From Rhodoferax bucti (GTDB taxonomy: Bacteria > Pseudomonadota > Gammaproteobacteria > Burkholderiales > Burkholderiaceae_C): a stretch of 64,000 nt of DNA. The number at the start of each line of letters is the position of its first letter. Positions within the stretch are counted from its first letter, which is position 1. The notes under the pieces are model-generated. The model had not been told where the DNA came from. It did not search any database and was given only the letters and a program-made list of their open reading frames with translations. The position numbers and the translations under genes were made by a program. Below, in pieces: positions 36,699 through 47,517 of the stretch. The stretch spans positions 1,116,001 through 1,180,000 of the forward strand of contig NZ_VAHD01000001.1 in the NCBI RefSeq assembly GCF_005876985.1, written 5' to 3'.

Positions 36699-38465
36699 AT
36701 GGGAAACTTAAAAATCGGTACCCGGTTGTACATGGCGGCGGGCTTGTTGATCGTGTTGATGCTCGTCGTCGTGGGGGTGGGCTTAACTGCGCAAAGCAAG
36801 CTCAATGCGGCAACCACCGAGATCACCGAAAACTGGCTCCCAAGTGTGGAGGTGGTGAACCAAATTGACGCGGCAATCAAGTTCTACCGGGTGTACGAAT
36901 TTCGCCACGTTCTCAATACCGACGAAGCCCAGATGGCGGGTATCGAAAAATTGATAGACGCCAAGAAGCTCGAAATCGAGGCCATGCGCAAGCGGTACGA
37001 GGCGCTCATCAGCAGCCCGGAAGAGCAAAAGCTCTACGACACCTTCGCTGCAGAACGGGCTCAGTACTTAGCGGTGCACCAAAAAATGATTGAGGCCTCT
37101 CGCCGCAATGACAACGAATTGGCCAAGACGTTGCTGGAAACTGATTCCAAAGCCCTGTTCGATAGCTCCGGTGCAACCCTTAAAAAATTGGTGGAGCTGA
37201 ATCACAACGGTGCCACGGCCGCGCGGGAGGTTGCTCAGTCTGCCTACTCCACCGGGCGCACCATCATGTTGGGAACCGTGGCCTTGGCCGTGCTGTTGGC
37301 GGTGGTCATTGGCACTGCGTTGGCGCGCTCCATCACCAAGCCGTTGAATGAAGCGTTGGCCGTTGCCACCAATGTGGCCGCCGGTGACCTGACCGGCAGC
37401 ATCGACAGCACCAGCCAGGACGAAGTGGGTCAACTGCTGCATGCCATGCAAGGCATGCAAGACAGCCTGGTGCGGGTGGTGAGCCAGGTGCGATCCGGCT
37501 CCGACAGCGTGGCCAACGCCAGTGCCGAAATCGCCCAAGGCAATAACGACCTGAGCGCCCGCACCGAGCAACAAGCCAGCGCCCTGGAAGAAACCGCCGC
37601 CAGCATGGAGGAGCTGAACTCCGCCGTGCGCCAGAACGCCGACAACGCCAAACAGGCCAACCAGCTCGCCGTCAACGCCTCCAGCGTAGCGGTGCAGGGC
37701 GGCGAGGTGGTGAGCGAAGTGGTGGAAACCATGAAGGGCATCAACGAGTCCAGCCGCAAGATCAGCGACATCATCAGCGTGATTGACGGCATTGCCTTCC
37801 AAACCAACATCCTGGCGCTGAATGCGGCGGTGGAAGCCGCCCGCGCTGGTGAGCAAGGCCGCGGCTTTGCGGTGGTGGCATCGGAAGTGCGTTCGCTGGC
37901 AGGCCGCAGCGCCGAGGCGGCCAAGGAAATCAAGAGCCTTATCAACGCCAGCGTGGAGCGGGTGGAGCAGGGCACGGCTTTGGTGGACAAGGCGGGCAGC
38001 ACCATGAGTGAAGTGGTCAGCAGCATCCGCCGGGTGACGGACATCATGGGCGAGATCAGCGCGGCCAGCAATGAGCAAAGTGCCGGCGTGGCCCAGGTGG
38101 GCGAAGCCGTGCAGCAAATGGACCAGGCCACCCAGCAAAACGCGGCCCTGGTGGAAGAAATGGCCGCCGCCGCCAGCGCGCTCAAGTCGCAGGCTGGGGA
38201 CTTGGTGCAGGTGGTTTCGGTATTCAAGTTGGCCGATGGCCGCAGCAGCAGTGTCAGCACCTACCGTGCGCCCGCAACCGCGCGCCCGGCACCGCCGGTG
38301 CTGAACCGCCCTGCCTTGGCCCCCAAAGCCAAGCCAGCCCTAGCGACTGCCAGCAAGCCGGCCGCGCAGCCGGCAGCCTTCCAGCCCGCGCCTCAGTTGG
38401 CCGCAGCCAAACCGGCTAGCAGCGCCAAGTCGGCCGGTGGCGATGACGACTGGGAAACCTTTTAA
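36699..38465 (+). CDS. Methyl-accepting chemotaxis protein with CheR-binding pentapeptide (receptor 4)
   Basis: 588 residues in the classic Tsr-like layout: TM1 about 9-30, four-helix-bundle ligand domain, TM2 about 193-214, HAMP, methylation helices and tip [20 protein letters not shown]. The C-terminus is a flexible Ala/Pro/Lys linker of about 60 residues ending DDDWETF, matching the xWxxF motif that binds CheR and CheB. It is the only receptor here with that motif, so it may act as the adaptation tether for the others. CAGGAGA precedes ATG 36699. Confidence 0.95.
   Translation: MGNLKIGTRLYMAAGLLIVLMLVVVGVGLTAQSKLNAATTEITENWLPSVEVVNQIDAAIKFYRVYEFRHVLNTDEAQMAGIEKLIDAKKLEIEAMRKRYEALISSPEEQKLYDTFAAERAQYLAVHQKMIEASRRNDNELAKTLLETDSKALFDSSGATLKKLVELNHNGATAAREVAQSAYSTGRTIMLGTVALAVLLAVVIGTALARSITKPLNEALAVATNVAAGDLTGSIDSTSQDEVGQLLHAMQGMQDSLVRVVSQVRSGSDSVANASAEIAQGNNDLSARTEQQASALEETAASMEELNSAVRQNADNAKQANQLAVNASSVAVQGGEVVSEVVETMKGINESSRKISDIISVIDGIAFQTNILALNAAVEAARAGEQGRGFAVVASEVRSLAGRSAEAAKEIKSLINASVERVEQGTALVDKAGSTMSEVVSSIRRVTDIMGEISAASNEQSAGVAQVGEAVQQMDQATQQNAALVEEMAAAASALKSQAGDLVQVVSVFKLADGRSSSVSTYRAPATARPAPPVLNRPALAPKAKPALATASKPAAQPAAFQPAPQLAAAKPASSAKSAGGDDDWETF
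37707..37843 (+). repeat. Near-identical receptor segment, copy B
   Basis: Matches 12525-12661 in receptor 2 at 136 of 137 bases (my own base-by-base reading). See findings on gene conversion. Confidence 0.85.
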
Positions 38466-38491
38466 ACCAACCGTTCGCGGATGGAGACACG

Positions 38492-40072
38492 ATGAACTTC
38501 AAGCCCCTCGGCATCCGCGCACGCATCACCGTCGGCTTGGCGGTGATTCTGGCGCTCGCGATTGTGAGCGCCGCCAATTCGCTGTACCGCAATCTGTCGG
38601 TCAAGTTCGAGTCGGGGGAGGTGGCGACCTCCTGGATTCCGGCGATTGAAAACCTCGGCAATATGAAGGGCTACCTCGCAGACCACTATCTGCTGGTCAG
38701 CGACCGCATTGGCGGGCGGGACCTGGAGGATGCGGCCTCCTTTGCCAAGCGGGTCGCTGGCCTGAACGACGCCCTGCGCAAAGCCACCGAGGTGTATGCC
38801 GCCACCCTGCTGACCTACGAAGCCGGCGATCCCCAGGCCGATGCCGAGAAGGCCTTGTTTGCCGATTACCAGGCCAAGCGGGATGCGTATTTCAAAACCA
38901 TCGATGTGGGCTTGGACGCGGTGGGCGCGGCGCAAGGAGCCGAAGAAATGCTCATTTTGGCGCGCAAGGACTTTGCTGACAAAGCGCCCCAGGCGTTTCG
39001 CCAGACCTACGACGCGATGGAAAAAATCTTGAAATTCAATTTGGACGGCACTGCGGCGGCCGCCTTGAAGGTGAAAGACATGGTGACATCGGTGGAGCTG
39101 GCCACGCTGGCCGCTCTGCTGGTGAGCGTGGTGGTCGGCTTGCTGCTGATGTGGGTGATTCCCCGCAGCGTGATCCACCCGGTGCGCGAAGCCATGGACT
39201 TAGCCCACCGGATTGCCGAAGGCGACTTGCGCCAGCGCAGCTTGGTCAAAGGCAGTGATGAGCTGGGCCGCTTGCTGGGCAGCTTGGAGCAGATGCAAGC
39301 CCGGCTGCAGCATGTGGTGGCCCAAGTGCGCGAAGGCTCCGAAGGCGTTGCCACCGCCAGCGCCGAAATCGCCCAAGGCAACAACGACCTCTCGGCCCGC
39401 ACCGAACAACAAGCCAGCGCCCTGGAAGAAACCGCCGCCAGCATGGAAGAGCTGGGGGCGACGGTGAAGCAAAACGCGGACAACGCCCGCCAAGCCAACC
39501 AACTGGCCATGAGTGCATCGACCGTCGCTATCCAGGGCGGCGAAGTGGTGGGTCAGGTGGTGGAAACCATGAAAGGCATCAACGAATCCAGCCGCAAGAT
39601 TGCTGACATCATCAGCGTGATTGATGGAATTGCCTTTCAAACCAACATCCTGGCCCTGAATGCAGCAGTAGAAGCCGCACGGGCGGGTGAACAGGGACGA
39701 GGCTTTGCCGTCGTAGCCTCCGAAGTCCGTAGCTTGGCAGGACGCTCTGCCGAAGCCGCCAAAGAAATCAAAACCCTGATCAACGCCAGCGTGGAGCGGG
39801 TGGAGCAGGGTAGTAGCTTGGTCGACAAAGCCGGTGAAACCATGACCGAAGTGGTCAGCAGCATCCGCAGAGTCACCGACATCATGGGAGAAATCAGCGC
39901 CGCCAGTTCAGAACAAAGTGCAGGGGTCTCTCAAGTCGGTGAAGCGGTGACTTCCATGGACCAGACCACGCAGCAGAACGCGGCTTTGGTGGAAGAGATG
40001 GCAGCGGCGGCCGGCAGCTTGAAGAGCCAGGCCAACGACTTGGTGCAGGTGGTGGCGGTGTTCAAGCTTTAA
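38492..40072 (+). CDS. Methyl-accepting chemotaxis protein (receptor 5)
   Basis: 526 residues: TM1 about 10-30, helical periplasmic domain, TM2 about 196-216, HAMP, signalling domain. It ends VVAVFKL without a linker or pentapeptide. It starts 26 bases after receptor 4 and is probably co-transcribed. The region around 39610-39770 uses markedly different synonymous codons from receptors 2 and 4, while flanking parts match closely, giving a mosaic. A strong terminator follows. Confidence 0.94.
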   Translation: MNFKPLGIRARITVGLAVILALAIVSAANSLYRNLSVKFESGEVATSWIPAIENLGNMKGYLADHYLLVSDRIGGRDLEDAASFAKRVAGLNDALRKATEVYAATLLTYEAGDPQADAEKALFADYQAKRDAYFKTIDVGLDAVGAAQGAEEMLILARKDFADKAPQAFRQTYDAMEKILKFNLDGTAAAALKVKDMVTSVELATLAALLVSVVVGLLLMWVIPRSVIHPVREAMDLAHRIAEGDLRQRSLVKGSDELGRLLGSLEQMQARLQHVVAQVREGSEGVATASAEIAQGNNDLSARTEQQASALEETAASMEELGATVKQNADNARQANQLAMSASTVAIQGGEVVGQVVETMKGINESSRKIADIISVIDGIAFQTNILALNAAVEAARAGEQGRGFAVVASEVRSLAGRSAEAAKEIKTLINASVERVEQGSSLVDKAGETMTEVVSSIRRVTDIMGEISAASSEQSAGVSQVGEAVTSMDQTTQQNAALVEEMAAAAGSLKSQANDLVQVVAVFKL

Positions 40073-40130
40073 GTCAAATCGGGCTCTAGCGCACGGTGGG
40101 TATGCGCAAGTAGCTATAGATTTGGTAGCA
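40073..40130 (-). repeat. Dispersed ~58-bp element, copy 7 (intergenic)
   Basis: Reverse copy directly after the receptor 5 stop: GCTAC...TATAGCTACTTGCGCA, 9 nt, TGCGCTAGAGCCC on the minus strand. It abuts a terminator hairpin. Confidence 0.75.
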
Positions 40131-40163
40131 AATAACAACGGGGCCTCAGGCCCCGTTGTTATT
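40131..40163. terminator. Bidirectional terminator hairpin
   Basis: Perfect 15-bp stem AATAACAACGGGGCC, loop TCA, and its complement. It lies between convergent receptor 5 and tgt. T content is modest, but stem strength and position support termination. Confidence 0.8.
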
Positions 40164-40192
40164 TGCAAGTGCCGTGTGGCGGGTTGGCCTGC

Positions 40193-41434
<1,242 letters not shown>

Positions 41435-42517
41435 TTAACGGCGGCGCGTCAGCAGCATCGAGTCGCCATAGCTGAAGAAGCGGTAGCCCCGTGCAATCGC
41501 CTCGCGGTAGAGACTCATCACATGGTCGTAGCCAGTGAAGGCGCTGACCAGCATCATCAGGCTGCTCTTGGGCAGGTGGAAGTTTGTCACCAGCACATCA
41601 ACCAGTTGGAACGCAAAACCGGGCGTGATGAAAATATTGGTGTCGCCGCTCGCAATACCGGTTTTGGCCCAGCTCTCCAGGGTGCGCACGCTGGTCGTGC
41701 CGACCGCCACGATGCGGCCGCCGCGCGCCTTGCAGGCGGCAATGGCCTCTTGGGTTTCAGGCGGCACCTGGTACCACTCGCTGTGCATCTGGTGCTCGGC
41801 CAGGTTCTCGGTTTTGACGGGCTGGAAGGTGCCTGCACCCACATGCAGCGTCACGTGCGCGCGCTGCACGCCCATGGCATCGAGCTGGGCGAATACGCCT
41901 TCGTCAAAGTGCAAGGCGGCAGTCGGGGCGGCTACTGCGCCGGGGTTCTTGGCAAACACCGTCTGGTAGCGCTGCACGTCTTCGGGCGAGTCGCTGTGGG
42001 TGATGTAGGGGGGCAGGGGCACATGGCCGTGGCGCTCCATCAGGGTGTAGGGGTCATCGCCTTTGTCGTTACTGAGTACAAAGCGGTAGATGGGGCCGTC
42101 CACATTCGGCCAGCGGCCCAGCAGGGTGGCGCAGAGGCCGTCTTCCTGGCCGGGGGCACAGGTCATTTTGATGGTGGCTCCGACCTCCGGTTTTTTGCTC
42201 ACCCGCATGTGGGCCGCCACTTGGTTGCCGCCCAGCACCCGCTCGATCAGCAGCTCCACCTTGCCGCCGGTGGTTTTTTCACCGAAGAGGCGGGCGTTGA
42301 TGACCTTGGTGTCGTTGAACACCAGCAAGTCACCTGCACGCAGCAGGCCGGGCAGGTCTTTGAAGATGCGGTCTACCGAGGTGTCACCCGTGCCATCCAG
42401 CAGGCGGGATCCGCTGCGTTCTGCAGCGGGGTGTTGGGCAATCAGCGCTTCGGGGAGTTCAAAGTCGAAGTCGCTGAGGGTGAAGACGCGGCCTGCGTCG
42501 GGATGCGGGTGGGGCAT
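41435..42517 (-). CDS. queA: S-adenosylmethionine:tRNA ribosyltransferase-isomerase
   Basis: Next step of queuosine synthesis, adding the epoxycyclopentane ring from SAM to preQ1-tRNA. 360 residues with FELPEALIAQHPAAERSGSRLL near the start, VFNDTKVINARLFG, the TAALHF block, LHVGAGTFQPVKT and VGTTSVRTLESW. ATG 42517 is unambiguous. Confidence 0.97.
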   Translation of the reverse strand: MPHPHPDAGRVFTLSDFDFELPEALIAQHPAAERSGSRLLDGTGDTSVDRIFKDLPGLLRAGDLLVFNDTKVINARLFGEKTTGGKVELLIERVLGGNQVAAHMRVSKKPEVGATIKMTCAPGQEDGLCATLLGRWPNVDGPIYRFVLSNDKGDDPYTLMERHGHVPLPPYITHSDSPEDVQRYQTVFAKNPGAVAAPTAALHFDEGVFAQLDAMGVQRAHVTLHVGAGTFQPVKTENLAEHQMHSEWYQVPPETQEAIAACKARGGRIVAVGTTSVRTLESWAKTGIASGDTNIFITPGFAFQLVDVLVTNFHLPKSSLMMLVSAFTGYDHVMSLYREAIARGYRFFSYGDSMLLTRRR

Positions 42518-42560
42518 GGTGCTTGAGGGCCGGACAGGCCCGTTCCAAGGAAAAGAAATA

Positions 42561-42591
42561 AAAAAGGGAGGCTGGATTATCCCAGCCTCCC
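42561..42591 (-). terminator. Rho-independent terminator of the Bug-type gene
   Basis: On the minus strand: stem GGGAGGCTGG, six-base loop, CCAGCCTCCC, then TTTTTTATTTC. It lies 33 bases after the binding-protein stop and before queA. Confidence 0.92.
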
Positions 42592-42623
42592 TGATGACGC
42601 GGCATGCGTCCGGGTGATAAGGT

Positions 42624-43607
42624 TTATTCGACCTTGGCGCCGGAAGCCTGCACGATGCCTTTCCACTTGGCGTAGTCGGTTTTGAGTAGGTTGCCGAATT
42701 GCTCGGGCTTCATGGCCTGGGGCTCTGCACCCTGGGCATGGATGGCCTCTTTGAACTCGGGCTTGGCCAGCAGTTCGTTGACCTTGCTGTTTACCAAAGT
42801 GACCACGTTGGCGGGAGTGCCGGCAGGCATGAAGAGGCCGTACCAGGTGCTGACGTCAAAGTCTTTGTAGCCGGACTCGGCCACGGTGGGCACGTCGGGC
42901 AGCGAGGTGCTGCGGGCGGCAGAGGTCACGGCCAATGCACGCAGTTTGCCGGCCTTGATCTGGGCGATGGCCGAGGGCACCGACGACACCAGCAAATCCA
43001 CATTGCCGGCCAACGCGTCCATCAAGGCCGGGTTGGAGCCCTTGTAGGGAATGTGGCGGATGTCGACCTTGGCGGCTTTTTCAAACAAATGGCCCGCCAG
43101 GTGGATGGTGGTGCCGTTGCCGGGGGAGCCGTAGGTGATGGTGTCCGGCGCAGCTTTGGCCGCCGCCACCACATCGGCGAGTGTCTTGAACCTGGAGTTG
43201 GCGGCGGTGGCGATCACCACCGGTGTATAGGCCACGTGGGCTACGGGTACGAGGTCTTTGGTCGGGTCCCAGGGCAGGTTGCCGTACAGCCAAGGGGCCA
43301 CGACCAAGTTGTCTTTCTGGCCCATGACCATGTCATACCCTGTGGGCGCAGCCTTGATGGCTTCGGCAATGCCGATGGTGCCGCCGGCACCCGCCTTGTT
43401 GTCGGGCACCACGGTCCACTGGAAGTTCTCCGTGAGCTTGTTGGCCACCAGGCGCGACAGGATGTCGGTGCCGCCACCGGGCGGGAAGGGAATCACCAAG
43501 CGGATGGACTTGCTCGGATAGGCCGCGTTTTGGGCGTGGGCGGGAGCGCTGGCAAAGCTGCCCAGCAAGGTGGCCGCGATGGCCAAGGGTGCAATCAGTT
43601 TCTTCAT
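42624..43607 (-). CDS. Bug/TctC-family tripartite tricarboxylate-type binding protein
   Basis: Periplasmic binding protein of 327 residues. The signal peptide ends SAPAHAQNA; family marks are IRLVIPFPPGGGTDILSR, YGSPGNGTTIHLAG and HIPYKGSNPALMDALAG. AGAGGAAG precedes ATG 43607. No TctA/TctB genes are near. Such orphan Bug proteins are very numerous in Burkholderiales. The ligand, probably a small carboxylate, is unknown. Confidence 0.92.
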   Translation of the reverse strand: MKKLIAPLAIAATLLGSFASAPAHAQNAAYPSKSIRLVIPFPPGGGTDILSRLVANKLTENFQWTVVPDNKAGAGGTIGIAEAIKAAPTGYDMVMGQKDNLVVAPWLYGNLPWDPTKDLVPVAHVAYTPVVIATAANSRFKTLADVVAAAKAAPDTITYGSPGNGTTIHLAGHLFEKAAKVDIRHIPYKGSNPALMDALAGNVDLLVSSVPSAIAQIKAGKLRALAVTSAARSTSLPDVPTVAESGYKDFDVSTWYGLFMPAGTPANVVTLVNSKVNELLAKPEFKEAIHAQGAEPQAMKPEQFGNLLKTDYAKWKGIVQASGAKVE

Positions 43608-43655
43608 GGGGCTTCCTCTGGTGGTGGGCCTGCGCGTGCAGGCAAACACCACAGT

Positions 43656-43683
43656 GTAGTGGGCGGCATTTGCCGCCCACTAC
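43656..43683. repeat. Perfect 12-bp inverted repeat
   Basis: GTAGTGGGCGGC, loop ATTT, then GCCGCCCACTAC. It lies between the beta-barrel gene and the Bug gene, both on the minus strand. It may terminate or attenuate the upstream transcript, though no T-run follows on either strand. Confidence 0.7.
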
Positions 43684-43739
43684 TATCTGGAGCTCATTTC
43701 AAGGAGTCGATGCCCAGCTTGGTAACGGGTCTGGATGTG

Positions 43740-44390
43740 TCAGAACTTGCCGATGAGGCCAATGGTCCACAAATTGCTGTCGTTGCCACTGATGCCCGCA
43801 ACGTTGTTGTAGCTTGTGTAGGCAATGCGGAAATCCAGTTTGTCATTGATTTTCCCGTCATAACCAAGCCCGATCAGACTGCCGGTGCCACTGGTGGTTG
43901 AGTTGCTCACGCCGGAGGAGCTTCCTGTAACGATACTTACGTCGGTTTGTATGCTCATGGAGTGTCCACCGACTCGCACGAAAACACCGTTGAAACCTGT
44001 CGACACATTGGGGCGAATAAGTGCGGAGTAGTCGAAGCCACTGATTTTTTGCGAGGCACTGCCGGAGTAGGCAACGGACGTACGGCTCACGCCAGAAAAG
44101 GTGGCATTGGCGGTGCCCGACATGACGTAGCCCAGCTCGGCGCCTACGTTTTCTGTGAGATTGATTCCGCCGAAGAATCGCCCTACGCTGATACCAGTGT
44201 CTTGGACGCTGCTAGCGGACCCGCCTACTGCGCTGACGAGTGCACTCGCCACGGACGTTTGGTCTTTGAACTTGACGGCACCATATTCGACGCCGAGATA
44301 GCCCTTGGCAGGCGCAGCGTCCTGCGCCATGGCGGAATGTGCAAGGAGAGTCGCTGCAAGTGCGACAACAGATGTAAAGCTGGTTTTCAT
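43740..44390 (-). CDS. Outer-membrane beta-barrel protein
   Basis: 216 residues with a signal peptide (MKTSFTSVVALAATLLAH to AMAQDA). The mature part is rich in Gly, Ser and Thr, with alternating aromatic strands, and ends IGLIGKF with the terminal Phe used by the BAM machinery. It resembles OmpA/OmpW-type eight-stranded barrels, but no specific family was assigned. ATG 44390 gives a clean signal peptide; the frame extends 36 bases upstream. GC content and codon use look lower than in neighbours, in keeping with an accessory origin. Confidence 0.75.
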   Translation of the reverse strand: MKTSFTSVVALAATLLAHSAMAQDAAPAKGYLGVEYGAVKFKDQTSVASALVSAVGGSASSVQDTGISVGRFFGGINLTENVGAELGYVMSGTANATFSGVSRTSVAYSGSASQKISGFDYSALIRPNVSTGFNGVFVRVGGHSMSIQTDVSIVTGSSSGVSNSTTSGTGSLIGLGYDGKINDKLDFRIAYTSYNNVAGISGNDSNLWTIGLIGKF

Positions 44391-44550
44391 GAAATGTTTG
44401 AAAAAGGGTTTGTGTGCTCGTGCCATCGTGAGGCCCGAATAGAGAAGAGACGGCCAGCTCTGCGGCCAAGGCGCGACTCTTAAAACGCATCCAACGTGCG
44501 TTGAATATATACGAATTAGTGTGTATGTGAATTAAGGCAAAGCATAGAAA

Positions 44551-44799
44551 GTGCCGAGCGTGGAAACGTCTCTGGCTCAATCTTTCGGCGCGTGCGTGCG
44601 AGCCTTGCGGCAGGAGCAGGGGTGGACGCAGGTGACGTTCAGTGAGCGCTGCGGCTTCTACCAGACGTACCTCAGCCGGATTGAAACCGGGCGCGCAAAT
44701 CCCACGCTCAATGCCATGGAGGTGATCGCTGTTGCGTTGGGGATGGATGTGTTTGAGTTGTTTAAGCGAATCCGAGCATTCCGGGAGCAAGAGGCTTGA
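44551..44799 (+). CDS. Small XRE-family HTH protein
   Basis: 82 residues, almost entirely one helix-turn-helix domain (VRALRQEQGWTQVTFSERCG, then YLSRIETGRANPTL). Starts at GTG 44551. It is divergent from the beta-barrel gene across an AT-rich spacer and lies 55 bases before yefM. It may regulate the barrel gene or the toxin-antitoxin unit. No methyltransferase or restriction gene is near, so a restriction controller role is unlikely. Confidence 0.8.
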   Translation: MPSVETSLAQSFGACVRALRQEQGWTQVTFSERCGFYQTYLSRIETGRANPTLNAMEVIAVALGMDVFELFKRIRAFREQEA

Positions 44800-44819
44800 G
44801 TTGTCGATGCAAACTCTTT

Positions 44820-44847
44820 AGACTTGCACAATTTACAGCACAAGTCT
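44820..44847 (+). promoter_or_regulatory. Candidate YefM operator
   Basis: Inverted pair AGACTTG ... CAAGTCT with a 14-base AT-rich spacer, ending six bases before the yefM ATG. YefM-type antitoxins autorepress through palindromes at this position. No match to the E. coli TGTACA boxes is seen. Confidence 0.5.
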
Positions 44848-44853
44848 CTAGCC

Positions 44854-45108
44854 ATGCGAGTCGTCAATTTTTCAGATGCCCGTAACAGCCTCAAAGCGGT
44901 CATAGACCAAGTTACCGAAGACGCCGACTACACCGTGATCGCCCGCCGTGATGCACCGGACGCCGTGGTGATGTCGCTGGAGAGCTTCAATAGCTTGATG
45001 GAAACGGTGCATTTATTAAGGTCGCCGGCCAATGCTGCGCACTTAGCCAACTCCATTGCACAGTACCGTCAGGGACAAGTGTTGGAGCAGGGCTTGGCGG
45101 ATGTCTGA
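44854..45108 (+). CDS. yefM: YefM/Phd-family antitoxin
   Basis: 84 residues: MRVVNFSDARNSLKAVIDQV is the typical YefM start and DAVVMSLESFNSLMETVHLL the dimer part; the C-terminal tail neutralises the toxin. ATG 44854 gives the family start. It overlaps yoeB by eight bases. Confidence 0.93.
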   Translation: MRVVNFSDARNSLKAVIDQVTEDADYTVIARRDAPDAVVMSLESFNSLMETVHLLRSPANAAHLANSIAQYRQGQVLEQGLADV

Positions 45109-45373
45109 GCCTCGCCTTGTGAAGTTGACCTGGACGATTGCCGCGTGGGCCGACTACGAGTGGTGGCAGGGGCAAGACAAAAAAACGCTGCGGCGTATCA
45201 ATCAGCTGATTCAAGAGTGCTTACGCCACCCATTTGACGGTATCGGAAAACCCGAGCCCTTGCGGGAAAACCTGTCGGGTTTTTGGTCGCGTCGGATTGA
45301 CCAAGAGCATCGCCTCGTATATCGGGCAGACGGTGAAAATTTGATCATCATTGCCTGTCGGTATCACTATTGA
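45101..45373 (+). CDS. yoeB: YoeB ribosome-dependent mRNA interferase toxin
   Basis: 90 residues. The catalytic set known from E. coli YoeB (Glu46, Arg65, His83) aligns to Glu52, Arg71 and His89, within KPEPLRENLSGFWSRRI, EEHR-like QEHRLVY and the terminal CRYHY. The toxin therefore looks intact. Its TGA shares its last base with the ATG of recG (TGATG). Confidence 0.93.
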   Translation: MSEPRLVKLTWTIAAWADYEWWQGQDKKTLRRINQLIQECLRHPFDGIGKPEPLRENLSGFWSRRIDQEHRLVYRADGENLIIIACRYHY

Positions 45374-47499
45374 TGAAGGCTTCAAAAAAAACGCCAGCCA
45401 AAGCACCTTTGAGCGAGAAGGCATCCGCCGCAGCCAAAGCCCTCGAAAAGCTGGGCTTGCGCCGGGACATCGATTTGGCCTTGCACCTGCCGCTGCGCTA
45501 TGAAGACGAGACCCGCATCGTCAAACTGGCCGAGGTGCGCGACAACAGCCACCCGGTGCAGATTGAAGCCACGGTGACGCACCAGGAGGTCACCTACCGG
45601 CCACGCCGCCAACTCATCGTGACGGTGGACGACGGCACCGACACTTGCACCCTGCGCTTCTTCAGCTTTTACGGTTCTCAGCAAAAAGCCCTGGCCGTGG
45701 GCAACAAGGTGCGGGTGCGTGGCGAGGTCAAAGGCGGTTTTCTGGGCCGCACCATGCTGCACCCCAGCTTCAAAGCAGCGGGTGGCGACTTGCCCACCGC
45801 GCTCACACCGGTCTACCCCACGGTGGCCGGGCTGCCCCAGGCCTATCTGCGCAAAGCGGTGCTCTCGGGCCTGGTGCGGGCGGATTTGAGCGACACCTTC
45901 GCGCCGGGTGATCTGGACATCATTCGGCACGAAAACGGCCGCCAGCCCTTGTGGACGCTGCGCGACGCGCTACAGTTTTTGCACCACCCCACGCCCGATG
46001 TGTCGCTCGATACGTTGATGGACCACACCCACCCGGCTTGGCAGCGGCTCAAGGCCGAGGAGCTGTTGGCCCAGCAACTGAGCCAGCTGCAAAGCCGGCG
46101 CGAGCGGGCGGCGCTCAAGGCCCCGCAACTCAAAGCGGTGGAGGGCGGCACCCTGCACGCCCGCTTGCTGGCGGCGCTGCCCTTTGGCCTCACGAATGCG
46201 CAGCAGCGCGTCGGGGCCGAAATTGCCAAAGACATGGCGCGCCGCATTCCCATGCACCGCTTGCTGCAAGGCGATGTGGGTGCCGGCAAAACCGTGGTGG
46301 CGGCATTGGCCGCCGCCATTTGCATGGATGCGGGCTGGCAGTGCGCGCTGATGGCACCTACCGAGATATTGGCCGAGCAGCATTTCCGCAAATTGCTGGG
46401 CTGGCTGGAGCCCTTGGGCATCACTACTGCCTGGCTCACCGGCACCCAAAAGGCCAAAGAGCGTCGCGCCATGCTGGCCTTGATTGAGAGTGGTGAGGCC
46501 CAGTTGGTGGTGGGCACCCATGCCATCATCCAGGACAAGGTGAAGTTCAAAAACCTGGCCCTGGCCATCATCGACGAGCAGCACCGCTTCGGTGTGGCGC
46601 AGCGCCTGGCCTTGCGCAACAAGCTGCACCACGAGGACATGGAGCCTCATTTACTCATGATGACGGCGACGCCAATACCCAGAACGCTGGCCATGAGCTA
46701 CTACGCGGACCTGGATGTCTCCACCCTGGACGAGCTGCCCCCCGGGCGCACCCCCATCGTTACCAAGGTGGTGAACGATGCGCGGCGCGACGAGGTGATT
46801 GAGCGCATCCGTGCCCAGATCAGTCAAGGCCGGCAGGTGTACTGGGTATGTCCGCTGATTGAAGAAAGCGAGGCGCTGGACCTGACCAACGCCACCCAGA
46901 CCCACGCCGATCTGGCCGAGGCGCTGCAAGGCGCTACCCGGGCCGATGGCCAGCCGGTGCTGATCGGGCTGCTGCACTCGCGCATGCATGTGGATGACAA
47001 AAAGGCGGTCATGGGCGCCTTCACGGCCGGGCTGATGTCGGTGCTGGTGAGCACCACCGTGATTGAAGTGGGCGTGGATGTGCCCAACGCCTCGCTGATG
47101 GTGATTGAGCATGCCGAGCGCTTTGGCCTCAGCCAGCTGCACCAGCTGCGCGGGCGGGTGGGGCGGGGCGCGGCAGCTTCCGCCTGCGTGCTGCTGTATT
47201 CCACGGGCGATGCCCCGCGCTTGGGCGAAGCGGCTCGGGAGCGCCTCAAGGCCATGGCCGAGACCAACGACGGGTTTGAGATCGCCCGGCGCGACCTCGA
47301 GATTCGCGGCCCCGGTGAATTTCTGGGGGCCCGCCAAAGCGGCGAGGCCATGCTGCGCTTTGCGGACTTGCAAACCGATACCGAGCTGCTGGAGTGGGCC
47401 AAGGCCGAGGCCCCCATGCTGCTGGACACCTACCCCCACCTGGCAGCCAAGCATGTGGCGCGCTGGCTGGGCGGGCGGGCAGAATATCTCAAGGCGTGA
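45373..47499 (+). CDS. recG: ATP-dependent DNA helicase RecG
   Basis: Branch-migration helicase for stalled forks and recombination intermediates. 708 residues: N-terminal wedge/OB part (LPLRYEDETR, TCTLRFFSFYG), Walker A GDVGAGKT at about 300-307, DEQH box in IIDEQHRFGV near 401, motif III MTATPIPRTLA, and C-terminal motif GRVGRG. The ATG overlaps the yoeB stop. No ribosome site was sought elsewhere, because the family N-terminus fits this start. Confidence 0.96.
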   Translation: MKASKKTPAKAPLSEKASAAAKALEKLGLRRDIDLALHLPLRYEDETRIVKLAEVRDNSHPVQIEATVTHQEVTYRPRRQLIVTVDDGTDTCTLRFFSFYGSQQKALAVGNKVRVRGEVKGGFLGRTMLHPSFKAAGGDLPTALTPVYPTVAGLPQAYLRKAVLSGLVRADLSDTFAPGDLDIIRHENGRQPLWTLRDALQFLHHPTPDVSLDTLMDHTHPAWQRLKAEELLAQQLSQLQSRRERAALKAPQLKAVEGGTLHARLLAALPFGLTNAQQRVGAEIAKDMARRIPMHRLLQGDVGAGKTVVAALAAAICMDAGWQCALMAPTEILAEQHFRKLLGWLEPLGITTAWLTGTQKAKERRAMLALIESGEAQLVVGTHAIIQDKVKFKNLALAIIDEQHRFGVAQRLALRNKLHHEDMEPHLLMMTATPIPRTLAMSYYADLDVSTLDELPPGRTPIVTKVVNDARRDEVIERIRAQISQGRQVYWVCPLIEESEALDLTNATQTHADLAEALQGATRADGQPVLIGLLHSRMHVDDKKAVMGAFTAGLMSVLVSTTVIEVGVDVPNASLMVIEHAERFGLSQLHQLRGRVGRGAAASACVLLYSTGDAPRLGEAARERLKAMAETNDGFEIARRDLEIRGPGEFLGARQSGEAMLRFADLQTDTELLEWAKAEAPMLLDTYPHLAAKHVARWLGGRAEYLKA

Positions 47500-47517
47500 A
47501 CTAACAAGGGAGTGCAA

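Noticed and set aside
47512..47517. GTG at 47512 as start of the family-3 binding protein
   Set aside because: It sits one base after the AAGGGAG ribosome site; ATG 47518 has proper spacing.
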